Part shown: positions 1-5,055 of the stretch, piece after piece
How the letters are laid out: each line of letters begins with the position of its first letter
How positions within the stretch are numbered: the stretch's first letter is position 1
NCBI GenBank assembly: GCA_012841005.1
Contig: DUVO01000207.1
Coordinates: 1-6,056 of the forward strand
Direction of reading: 5' to 3'
Origin: Bacillota bacterium
GTDB taxonomy: Bacteria > Bacillota > DTU030
Length of the DNA: 6,056 bases
The notes under the pieces: model-generated
Databases searched by the model: none
Seen by the model: only the letters and a program-made list of their open reading frames with translations
Told to the model about the DNA's origin: nothing
Made by a program: the position numbers and the translations under genes

Positions 1-33
1 CATTACCGGTACTCCCTTCACTGGAACTTTCAT
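1..33 (-). CDS. 5' edge of an unidentified downstream gene (partial)
   Basis: On the minus strand an ATG occupies positions 3-1, preceded by GAAGGGAG with an 8-base spacer, a good ribosome binding site. A second in-frame ATG lies at 33-31 and the frame stays open to the window edge, reading MKVPVKGVPVM. The upstream ATG has no visible Shine-Dalgarno sequence, so the start at position 3 is favoured. The gene follows minE in the same direction. Too little is visible to assign a function. In related clusters rodA or other envelope genes may follow, but nothing here tests that. Confidence 0.4.
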   Translation of the reverse strand, partial: MKVPVKGVPVM

Positions 34-52
34 ATACCGGGTAAGGGCACCC

Positions 53-103
53 AAAAAAACTGGCCTAACCCGGGAACAGTGCTATTCGCTGTTATCAAAG
101 GCC
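53..103 (-). terminator. Weak intrinsic terminator candidate after minE
   Basis: Read on the minus strand, GGCC (103-100) and GGCC (65-62) could pair around an inner AACAG/CTGTT stem, and a run of seven T follows at 59-53. The stem is short and interrupted by unpaired bases, so this is far weaker than the terminator near 2453-2477. Its position, after minE and before the next start codon, is what makes it plausible. It could equally be chance. Confidence 0.27.
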
Positions 104-125
104 TTAAGTAATAGAATCCTCCCTA

Positions 126-404
126 TTAACCCGTTGAGCGGGCGACCCTCTTGACCCTTTTCACAGGTATACTGGCAACCAGAGCCACAGCATCCTCCAT
201 GTTATTTAAAGAGACTTCCATCCGCTCTTCGTCGATCTCCATGTAATTGGCTATTACCTCAATGATTTCTTCTTTGATCAATTCAAGAAAACGCGGTGAG
301 ACGGTAGCCCGATCATGAACCAACACCAAACGTAACCTTTCCTTAGCAATCTCTTTGCTGGCCGCGCTTTCCTTTCCAAAAACCCTACTTAAAACCTCCA
401 GCAT
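126..404 (-). CDS. minE: Cell division topological specificity factor MinE
   Basis: MinE (92 aa) binds membrane-bound MinD, stimulates its ATPase and displaces MinC, so that the MinCD division inhibitor is cleared from mid-cell. The sequence has the family layout. An N-terminal amphipathic membrane-targeting stretch (MLEVLSRVFGK) comes first. The anti-MinCD segment follows at about residues 15-35, with the characteristic SKEIAKERLRLVLVHDR. The C-terminal topological-specificity/dimer domain runs from about 36 to 88 (SPRFLELIKEEIIEVIANY, then the V-SLNN-ED region). Length is normal for the family, which is usually about 80-95 aa. The ATG at 404 has AGGAGG at 418-413 with an 8-base spacer. Unlike the other genes here it is not coupled to its upstream neighbour: 351 non-coding bases separate it from minD. 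Bacillus subtilis lacks MinE, whereas several Clostridia have it. Confidence 0.96.
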   Translation of the reverse strand: MLEVLSRVFGKESAASKEIAKERLRLVLVHDRATVSPRFLELIKEEIIEVIANYMEIDEERMEVSLNNMEDAVALVASIPVKRVKRVARSTG

Positions 405-459
405 GATTCCTCCCTCCTCACATTAATAAGTAGGCCCTCGGAAACTCCCATGGGTGCAA

Positions 460-480
460 GGGCATTGTTTTCAATCACCC
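460..480 (-). repeat. Short interrupted hairpin in the minE leader
   Basis: On the minus strand GGG (480-478) pairs with CCC (462-460) and ATTG with CAAT around an AAAA loop, with a 2-by-1 internal loop between the stems. It lies 56 bases upstream of the minE start and has no following T run, so it is not a terminator. A function is not evident. Confidence 0.35.
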
Positions 481-528
481 GTGGCGCAACGCTCCAGGGC
501 AATAGACCTTTCCCCTGTAACTGATCTT

Positions 529-543
529 CCCTGCCGGCCAGGG
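529..543. repeat. Palindrome CCCTG-N5-CAGGG
   Basis: Perfect 5-base arms at 529-533 and 539-543 flank a 5-base centre (CCGGC). It abuts the TATTAT at 549-544 and would cover the start point (about 537) of the promoter proposed there. It could be a weak operator or a chance GC-rich palindrome. Confidence 0.3.
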
Positions 544-585
544 ATAATATCTCAGTTCTCTCCACCTATCTTGAGCTTTGTCGAA
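537..585 (-). promoter_or_regulatory. Candidate activator-dependent promoter for minE
   Basis: TATTAT at 549-544 on the minus strand matches five of six bases of the sigma-A -10 consensus. The hexamer 17 bases upstream (AAGATA, 572-567) matches TTGACA at only three positions, so the promoter would be weak without help. The Spo0A-box match at 577-585 falls at about -40 to -48 from an inferred start near 537. That is roughly where Spo0A-activated promoters of Bacillus such as spoIIG carry a box. The promoter call is inference from spacing. Confidence 0.35.
577..585 (+). promoter_or_regulatory. Exact Spo0A-box match (TTTGTCGAA)
   Basis: The plus strand reads TTTGTCGAA, an exact match to the published 0A-box consensus TTTGTCRAA. 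Spo0A is the master response regulator of sporulation in Firmicutes. By simple base-frequency counting, such a 9-mer is expected in well under 1% of random 351-base gaps scanned on both strands, but I noticed it after the fact. A competing reading is that it is part of a TGAGCTTGTCGAA-type intergenic repeat relic. Confidence 0.4.
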
Positions 586-694
586 CCCGCCTCGCGCTGC
601 CAGGACCGCCTTGCCCGGGACCTACGGCTGATTAGTGAGAAATTACTGGTAGATTCAGGTCCACAGAATTTCCGGAGAACCTCGACCTATAAAT

Positions 695-708
695 ACTGTT
701 CGAACAGT
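695..708. promoter_or_regulatory. 14-base perfect palindrome, candidate operator
   Basis: ACTGTTCGAACAGT is perfectly self-complementary and lies 47 bases beyond the minD stop. It does not match the Firmicutes LexA box (GAAC-N4-GTTC), because the half-sites are in the opposite order and abut. On the minus strand a poor -35-like TTGCAA (715-710) and an AT-rich TATTTATA (695-688) flank it, so it could sit within a weak promoter. No regulator is recognised. As RNA it could form only a short stem. Confidence 0.4.
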
Positions 709-713
709 TTTGC

Positions 714-749
714 AATCCCAATGTACATATGTATTAGGATCGTGGGATT
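714..749 (-). repeat. Inverted repeat immediately downstream of minD
   Basis: AATCCCA (714-720) and TGGGATT (743-749) are perfect 7-base inverted arms around a 22-base loop that itself contains the palindrome TACATATGTA (724-733). In the minD transcript this would fold 7 bases after the stop codon. There is no T run after it, so simple intrinsic termination is unlikely. A 3'-end stabiliser or processing hairpin is possible. Confidence 0.45.
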
Positions 750-755
750 CCCCCC

Positions 756-1556
756 TCACTGGGCCCAGCCGAAGAACCGTTTCAGCCTCTTGAAGAGGCT
801 TTCTTCTTCATCCAGGGACAGGAGGGGAATCTCTTCCCCCATAATTCTGCCGGCAATATTTCGGTAAGCAAGGCCCGCCTTTGACTCGGGGTTTAACACT
901 ACCGGCTCCCCCTTATTGCTGGAAACAACGATATGATCATCTTCGGGAACTACCCCAAGGAGCTGGATAGCCAGGATATCGATCATATCGTCAATATCCA
1001 TCATATCGCCTTTCTTCACCATGCTGGAACGGATCCGGTTGATAATTAACTCCGGGCTGTTCTTCTCCGCTGCCTCCAGTAAACCAATAATCCGATCCGC
1101 ATCCCGCACGGCGGAAATTTCCGGAGTAGTCACGATCAGGGCCCGATCTGCACCGGCTATGGCATTTTGAAACCCCTGTTCAATTCCGGCGGGGGAGTCA
1201 ATTAAAATATAATCAAATTGTTCCTTCAAACGCTGGCACAGTTCAGCCATTTGTTCCGGTGATACTGAAGTTTTATCCTTGGTTTGGGCGGCAGGCAGCA
1301 GAAAAAGGGTATCATTAAAACGTTTGTCCTTGATCAATGCCTGCTTCAGCCGGCAGATACCACTGGTCACATCCACCAGATCGTAGACTATGCGGTTTTC
1401 CAAACCCAAAACCACATCCAGGTTGCGCAGTCCAATGTCGGCATCTATCAACACTACTTTATTCCCTAACAGGGCCAAAGCGGTTCCCAAATTTGCGCAT
1501 GTGGTGGTCTTTCCTACCCCTCCTTTGCCAGAAGTAATTACAATTACTTGGCCCAT
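756..1556 (-). CDS. minD: Septum site-determining ATPase MinD
   Basis: MinD (266 aa) is a ParA/MinD-family ATPase that dimerises on the membrane when ATP-bound, recruits the FtsZ inhibitor MinC, and is released by MinE. The deviant Walker A motif SGKGGVGKTT is at residues 9-18, with the signature lysine K11 and K16. LIDADIGLRNLD (36-47) is the switch I region, and ILIDSPAG (117-124) is the Walker B/switch II region. TTPEISAVRDADR (143-155) is also typical. The C-terminus ends in the amphipathic membrane-targeting helix SLFKRLKRFFGW (253-264), so the protein is intact. An ATG two codons earlier (1562) exists, but the start at 1556 is 7 bases from AAGGAGG and gives the family N-terminus MGQVIVITSGKGG. 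The gene overlaps the end of minC by 13 bases, which implies translational coupling. Confidence 0.97.
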   Translation of the reverse strand: MGQVIVITSGKGGVGKTTTCANLGTALALLGNKVVLIDADIGLRNLDVVLGLENRIVYDLVDVTSGICRLKQALIKDKRFNDTLFLLPAAQTKDKTSVSPEQMAELCQRLKEQFDYILIDSPAGIEQGFQNAIAGADRALIVTTPEISAVRDADRIIGLLEAAEKNSPELIINRIRSSMVKKGDMMDIDDMIDILAIQLLGVVPEDDHIVVSSNKGEPVVLNPESKAGLAYRNIAGRIMGEEIPLLSLDEEESLFKRLKRFFGWAQ

Positions 1557-2356
1557 CTCCATTCCTCCTTCTCTTCTTCAATCAGACCCTCTGTAACGGA
1601 ACGCAGCCTTTCACCCAGGGTCAGATAGTGGTCTATTACAATGGTGCCGTCCCGTAACAAGGCTACTTCAGGAACCGCTGGTAAAGATTGATCATCATCG
1701 GGAGGGCGGGTGAAAACATCTGCTATCCGGAGCTGGATGGGTTGAAGCCGCAGGGCGGCAATTATGGCCGTATTATCACCGGCACCTCCGGCATGGGCCA
1801 TTCCACGCAGTGCGCCCAGTACGATAATATCGCCCCCCGCAATTACTTCCGCCCCGGGATTGACATCACCAATAATGACTACATGCCCGTGATAATTTAC
1901 CGATTGCCCGGAGCGAAGGGTGCGGCGGATAAAAAGGGTATTACCTTCCCTCTCAGTATTCTGACGGTTCTGGGTGCTGGAATCAGTAGACAACACCTTA
2001 TCCACCCTGTCCCCGGTTTCTTCCACCGGTTCCCGGTTTTTTTCCCGATCGCCATTGAGGACACTTTTTCCCTCGATAACGCCGTCCAATGTTCTCACCC
2101 TCTGCTTACCCCTCTGGAAACCAATCACCTGGAGGCCCCTCCTGTTGCGGAGCATTCCGACTAATTTTTTCGCCTCCACGAGGGTAAGTTTTCTTTCCCC
2201 CAGTTCTACAGTCACCCTGGCCCCTTGCAGAAAATCCCTGGCGGTATCCAACCGCTCCTCAAGGCAACCTAAGATCTGGGAAAAATCAGTTTCTTCGTCC
2301 AGGACAATGACTAGTCCATCCCTGGTTCCTTTAAATACTACAGTAGGCTTCACCAT
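1544..2356 (-). CDS. minC: Septum site-determining protein MinC
   Basis: MinC (270 aa) is carried to the membrane by MinD and blocks FtsZ ring assembly away from mid-cell. The N-terminal FtsZ-inhibiting domain spans about residues 1-85 (VVFKGTRDGLVIVLDE at the start). A hydrophilic linker covers about 86-138. The C-terminal beta-helix that binds MinD and mediates dimerisation covers about 139-243, with the hallmark RRTLRSGQSV, GDVNPGAEVIAGGDIIVLG and RGMAHAGG segments and an ending VALLRDGTIVID. A charged tail of about 25 residues follows. The total is longer than the roughly 225 aa of Bacillus MinC, through the linker and tail. The frame is open further upstream to 2479, but the ATG at 2356 has GAGGGG at 2367-2362 and begins where the family does; the extra stretch would read through the terminator repeat. 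The stop lies inside minD. Confidence 0.95.
   Translation of the reverse strand: MVKPTVVFKGTRDGLVIVLDEETDFSQILGCLEERLDTARDFLQGARVTVELGERKLTLVEAKKLVGMLRNRRGLQVIGFQRGKQRVRTLDGVIEGKSVLNGDREKNREPVEETGDRVDKVLSTDSSTQNRQNTEREGNTLFIRRTLRSGQSVNYHGHVVIIGDVNPGAEVIAGGDIIVLGALRGMAHAGGAGDNTAIIAALRLQPIQLRIADVFTRPPDDDQSLPAVPEVALLRDGTIVIDHYLTLGERLRSVTEGLIEEEKEEWRWAK
1557..1570 (-). promoter_or_regulatory. Ribosome binding site deciding the minD start
   Basis: AAGGAGG at 1570-1564 leaves a 1-base spacer to the ATG at 1562 but an ideal 7-base spacer to the ATG at 1556. This decides for the second ATG. The site lies inside the minC coding sequence, where it encodes the lysine and glutamates near the minC C-terminus. 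Confidence 0.8.
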
Positions 2357-2370
2357 TCGTTCCCCTCTTT

Positions 2371-2401
2371 TATTCCAGTATTCCTGTAAGATTATTCCTG
2401 T
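2371..2401 (-). repeat. Three near-identical 9-base direct repeats ahead of minC
   Basis: On the plus strand TATTCCAGT (2371-2379), TATTCCTGT (2379-2387) and TATTCCTGT (2393-2401) follow one another; on the minus strand they read as ACAGGAATA-type units. The outer two start 22 bases apart, about two helical turns. They lie 15-45 bases upstream of the minC start in an AT-rich stretch. They could be a protein-binding cluster or simple-sequence drift; no known operator is recognised. Confidence 0.4.
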
Positions 2402-2429
2402 GACTTTACTATTATTTCGTGACGGGTAA

Positions 2430-2484
2430 GCTAAATCCTGCCTTTGCCAGGCAAAAAAGGGCGGGAAAAACCCGCCCATTTAGC
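2430..2484. repeat. 55-base inverted repeat enclosing two hairpins
   Basis: GCTAAAT (2430-2436) and ATTTAGC (2478-2484) are perfect inverted arms. Between them are a small hairpin, GCCT/AGGC (2440-2452), and the GGGCGGG/CCCGCCC terminator hairpin (2459-2477), joined by six A on the plus strand. Together they can be drawn as a three-way junction. The outer arms do not compete with the terminator stem, so this is not an obvious antiterminator. Confidence 0.5.
2453..2477 (-). terminator. Strong intrinsic terminator of the mre-PBP2 unit
   Basis: On the minus strand GGGCGGG (2465-2459 in plus numbering, as CCCGCCC at 2477-2471 read in complement) forms a perfect 7-base GC-only stem around a five-base loop at 2470-2466. 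Six T follow at 2458-2453. This is a textbook Rho-independent terminator for transcription coming from PBP2. It lies 185 bases beyond the PBP2 stop and about 100 bases before minC, so it separates the elongation genes from the min genes. Confidence 0.85.
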
Positions 2485-2494
2485 GATCCTGCGA

Positions 2495-2548
2495 CATCCT
2501 TCTCCAGACCCTGTCTTCCCTCCCCCCGGGGGAAGGCGGAGAAGGATG
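2495..2548. repeat. Long inverted repeat (11-base arms) with nested inner stem
   Basis: CATCCTTCTCC (2495-2505) and GGAGAAGGATG (2538-2548) are perfect complements. Inside, CTTCCC (2515-2520) can pair with GGGAAG (2530-2535). The resulting two-tier stem has an uneven internal loop. It sits 10 bases from the terminator-bearing repeat at 2430-2484. No T run follows on either strand, so it is not a terminator by itself. It could be a 3'-end stabiliser, a leader structure, or one copy of a dispersed palindromic repeat. Confidence 0.6.
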
Positions 2549-2662
2549 AATTCTGTTGAAAAAATCAGGCCAGCACCCAGCCCTTTACCCCTTTCCCTGC
2601 CCGTATCTTTTCACCTCTAACATATTGGCCGTGATCCCACAAAACCCCTGGCCTTGGCAACT

Positions 2663-4537
2663 CTATTCTCCTGCTTCGGCAGGAAATAGGTCCTCTCCAG
2701 AATCAAGGAATATTGCCTCAAATATTGCCCGGGCTACCGGGGCTGCCGCGCCACTCCCTCCCCCTCCCTGCTCAACGAGGACAGCAACGGCAACTTCGGG
2801 GTTATCAGCTGGTGCAAAACCAATAAACCAACCGTGATCTTCCACCTGGGGATTCTGGGCCGTTCCGGTCTTACCGGCTACAGGAACCGGGAAACCGGCA
2901 AAATGGCTGTAAGCGGTACCTCCGGGCTCTGTAACAGCCCGCATCCCTTCCCGGACGGCGGCAAAGGTCTCGGGGGAAACCTTTGCCCGCTCCATAATTT
3001 CCGGTCCAAAAACCTCAAGCACTTCACCTGTAGAAGAAATGATCCTCTGGACCAGATAAGGCCGGTAGCGAATACCGCCGTTGGCAATCATAGCCGCATA
3101 ATTGGCCATTTGCAGGGGTGTATAAGTAGAAAAACCCTGGCCGATGGCAGCACTCAGGGTTTCCCCCGGCTGCCATGGTTCGCCAAAATGTTGCAGTCGC
3201 CATTGGGAAGTAGCCAGAAAACCGCCCTTTTCCCCGGGATGAAGTTCAATGCCTGTAGGCTTGCCCAACCCGAACATATCAGCATATTCAGTGATGGTGT
3301 CAATTCCCGTCCGGTACCCCAGGTCATAGAAATAAATATTACATGATTCGGCAAGAGCCCGTTTTAAATTCACCCGACCATGGCCACCCCTGTTCCAGCA
3401 CCGTTTAGGCTCAATCCGCCAGTAGAAACCGGTACAATTGACGGTATCTTCCGGTTTAATAATGCCCTTTCCCAAACCGGCGATAGCAGTAATCATCTTG
3501 AAGGTAGAGCCGGAGGGGTATTCGCCCCGCAGGACACGGTTCAACTGGGGCTTCAGAACCGGGTCATTCAATTCCTGCCATTCTTCTTCAGAGATGTTTT
3601 CTTTAACAAAGATATTGGGATCAAAACCCGGTTCGCTGACCATTGCCAGTACCGCCCCGCTGTTGACATCCAGTACTACCGCCGCCCCTGTCCTGGCGTT
3701 TGGCATTGGGTTATATGTCCTGGTTCGCAATTCTTCCATAGATTCACGCAATGCTTTCGTTGCCGCCACCTGAATCCTGGCATCAATGGTGAGTTGCAGG
3801 TTATTCCCCTGGACAGGTGCCTTTTTCCCCTGGTCCCTGATGGGGTGCCCGACGGCGTCTACTTCAACCCGCCGGTTTCCCTTTTCCCCCCTCAGGGTCT
3901 GGTCAAAGACCCGTTCTAAGCCGGTCTTTCCCACCAGATCTCCCATCCGGTACCCCCGATCCCGCCAGGCGTCGAGTTCCTCCCTGCTGATCTCCCGGAC
4001 ATAGCCAAAGATATGGGCCCCGATATCGCCCATTACATATTCCCTGACCGGCTGTTCTTCGATCACCACCCCCGGCAGTTCCATGAGATGTTCTTCGATT
4101 ATGGTCAGGGTTTCAATGTCCACATCGGTAGCCACTCGAATCGGCTCGAAAAGGCGGAATTCCTGCCGTGCCTTTTTCCTGGCGATTGTATCATGATAAG
4201 ATTGGACAACATCAAAGCCCAGGAGTTCCCCCAGACGCTCTAATACTGCCTGGGGATCCTCCAGCTCCTCCAGGTCCATGGGGACAACACTGATGGTAGG
4301 AGCAAGACGGTTGGCAACCAGGACCTTACCATTACAATCAAGGAACTCGCCCCGAGGCGCTTCCAGGGGAAGGAGCCGAATCCGGTTGCCCGCCGCCAGC
4401 CTTTCATACTCTTCACCCTGGGCCAGTTGCAGGTAACCCAACCTTCCCACCAAAATGGTAAAGATTAGGACCACACCGATGGTAAAGAGCTGAATGCGTT
4501 TTTCAAGATTTTGTCCCACTTTTTTTCCCCGCATCAT
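2663..4537 (-). CDS. mrdA: Penicillin-binding protein 2 (class B transpeptidase)
   Basis: This class B penicillin-binding protein (624 aa) cross-links peptidoglycan during side-wall growth, in the elongasome with MreBCD and a RodA glycosyltransferase. A single transmembrane anchor lies at about residues 17-38, preceded by a basic cytoplasmic tail. The PBP dimer (pedestal) domain covers about 57-235, with PRG at 61-63 and VGKTGLER at 202-209. The transpeptidase domain covers about 280-612. All three active-site motifs are present: STFK (344-347, catalytic serine S344), SCN (398-400) and KTG (556-558). An upstream ATG at 4582 is in frame, but AAAGGA at 4550-4545 is 7 bases from the ATG at 4537, which also gives an ATGA overlap with the mreD stop. 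The last codons carry a small CCTGC/GCAGG hairpin (2670-2683). SpoVD and PBP3 are alternatives, but no PASTA domain is present and the mre context favours PBP2. Confidence 0.94.
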   Translation of the reverse strand: MMRGKKVGQNLEKRIQLFTIGVVLIFTILVGRLGYLQLAQGEEYERLAAGNRIRLLPLEAPRGEFLDCNGKVLVANRLAPTISVVPMDLEELEDPQAVLERLGELLGFDVVQSYHDTIARKKARQEFRLFEPIRVATDVDIETLTIIEEHLMELPGVVIEEQPVREYVMGDIGAHIFGYVREISREELDAWRDRGYRMGDLVGKTGLERVFDQTLRGEKGNRRVEVDAVGHPIRDQGKKAPVQGNNLQLTIDARIQVAATKALRESMEELRTRTYNPMPNARTGAAVVLDVNSGAVLAMVSEPGFDPNIFVKENISEEEWQELNDPVLKPQLNRVLRGEYPSGSTFKMITAIAGLGKGIIKPEDTVNCTGFYWRIEPKRCWNRGGHGRVNLKRALAESCNIYFYDLGYRTGIDTITEYADMFGLGKPTGIELHPGEKGGFLATSQWRLQHFGEPWQPGETLSAAIGQGFSTYTPLQMANYAAMIANGGIRYRPYLVQRIISSTGEVLEVFGPEIMERAKVSPETFAAVREGMRAVTEPGGTAYSHFAGFPVPVAGKTGTAQNPQVEDHGWFIGFAPADNPEVAVAVLVEQGGGGSGAAAPVARAIFEAIFLDSGEDLFPAEAGE

Positions 4538-5055
4538 GTCCCTTTCCTTTCCCCGGGGTACCGGAAACGACTCTGATACCAACCCAACAGCCGGACATAA
4601 ACAAAGGGAGCCAACAGGGCGTTATACAGAGAAAGGGGTAGTATAATACCTCGCAGTGCCGAAAAGAAATCGACCTCCATCTGTCTATAGAACACCGCCA
4701 GGGCAAGAAACAACAACTCATGGGCCAGGGTGGCTGCAAATAAGGCCACGGCCGGTAATAACAAGTTGTCCTTAAAGACCTTTTCTTCCACCAGGCCAAA
4801 GAAAAAACCCACCACCATCTTGGTAAGGGCATGGAAACCAAGAAAACCACTGCTGATCATATCCAAACCCAATCCAGCCACAAAACCCCACACTGCCCCT
4901 TCCCAACTGCCCCGGATCAGGGCAAGGCAGACAACCATGATCAGGACCAGGTCGGGTATAAGGCCAAAGGGCGCAAAGGAAGCCAGGAATGTCGATTGGA
5001 GAACGAGACAGGTGAGAATCATTAAAAACAAGACTGCATAGTCAAACTTCCTCAT
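4534..5055 (-). CDS. mreD: Rod shape-determining membrane protein MreD
   Basis: MreD (173 aa) is an integral membrane protein that works with MreC to link cytoplasmic MreB filaments to the wall-synthesis enzymes. About six hydrophobic segments are visible, near residues 6-27, 33-47, 53-75, 78-90, 98-122 and 135-158. The family-typical PDLVLI (34-39) and WGFVAGLGLDMIS (56-68) stretches are present. Length matches the family. The start ATG overlaps the mreC stop as ATGA, with AGGAGG at 5068-5063 and a 7-base spacer. Its own stop overlaps the PBP2 start in the same way, so three genes are translationally chained. The protein is poorly conserved in general, so context carries much of the weight. 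Confidence 0.93.
   Translation of the reverse strand: MRKFDYAVLFLMILTCLVLQSTFLASFAPFGLIPDLVLIMVVCLALIRGSWEGAVWGFVAGLGLDMISSGFLGFHALTKMVVGFFFGLVEEKVFKDNLLLPAVALFAATLAHELLFLALAVFYRQMEVDFFSALRGIILPLSLYNALLAPFVYVRLLGWYQSRFRYPGERKGT

Larger units (their letters stand above)
405..755. other. 351-base non-coding gap between minD and minE
   Basis: No coding region with family resemblance is visible on either strand. The only long frame is a plus-strand one with a GTG start at 454. It lacks a Shine-Dalgarno sequence and runs on antisense into the conserved 3' end of minD, so it is taken as spurious. The gap holds an inverted repeat right after minD (714-749), a 14-base palindrome (695-708), a Spo0A-box match (577-585), a -10-like TATTAT (549-544), a short palindrome (529-543), a hairpin (460-480) and the minE ribosome binding site (418-413). 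It is probably the 5' leader and control region of minE. Confidence 0.75.
2357..2662. other. 306-base non-coding gap between PBP2 and minC
   Basis: No credible gene is visible on either strand. In minus-strand order the gap holds about 115 bases after the PBP2 stop with no clear signal, a long inverted repeat (2495-2548), a repeat enclosing a strong terminator (2430-2484), a direct-repeat cluster (2371-2401) and the minC ribosome binding site. AT-rich AATAAT hexamers at 2416-2411 and 2396-2391 resemble a -10 box, but neither has an acceptable -35 partner, so the minC promoter is not located. Confidence 0.7.

Noticed and set aside
575..600. tRNA-like T-arm (GGTTCGA on the minus strand)
   Set aside because: The flanking bases do not pair as a T stem and no acceptor, D or anticodon arms can be drawn.
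695..708. LexA (SOS) box
   Set aside because: The Firmicutes box is GAAC-N4-GTTC; here the half-sites are reversed and adjacent, and no DNA-damage gene is nearby.
454..867. Plus-strand open frame of 137 codons covering the minD-minE gap
   Set aside because: It starts with GTG without a Shine-Dalgarno sequence, resembles no family I know, and runs antisense into the conserved minD 3' end.
2357..2479. Upstream ATG giving minC forty-one extra residues
   Set aside because: The extension would translate the terminator hairpin and repeat cluster and does not resemble MinC; the ATG at 2356 has a proper ribosome binding site and the family N-terminus.
2559..2585. Second intrinsic terminator after PBP2 (GGC...GCC followed by a six-T run on the minus strand)
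   Set aside because: The stem is only three to four pairs with a mismatch, much weaker than the terminator at 2453-2477.
3380..3919. Plus-strand open frame of 179 codons inside PBP2
   Set aside because: It is antisense to the conserved transpeptidase and pedestal coding region and has a composition typical of a shadow frame.
4538..4582. Upstream ATG giving PBP2 fifteen extra N-terminal residues
   Set aside because: It lies inside mreD without a ribosome binding site, whereas the ATG at 4537 has AAAGGA at a 7-base spacer and overlaps the mreD stop.
4503..4850. Minus-strand frame of 115 codons overlapping mreD and the PBP2 start
   Set aside because: It is an out-of-frame reading of mreD; the tryptophan- and cysteine-rich translation reflects frame shift of membrane-protein codons.
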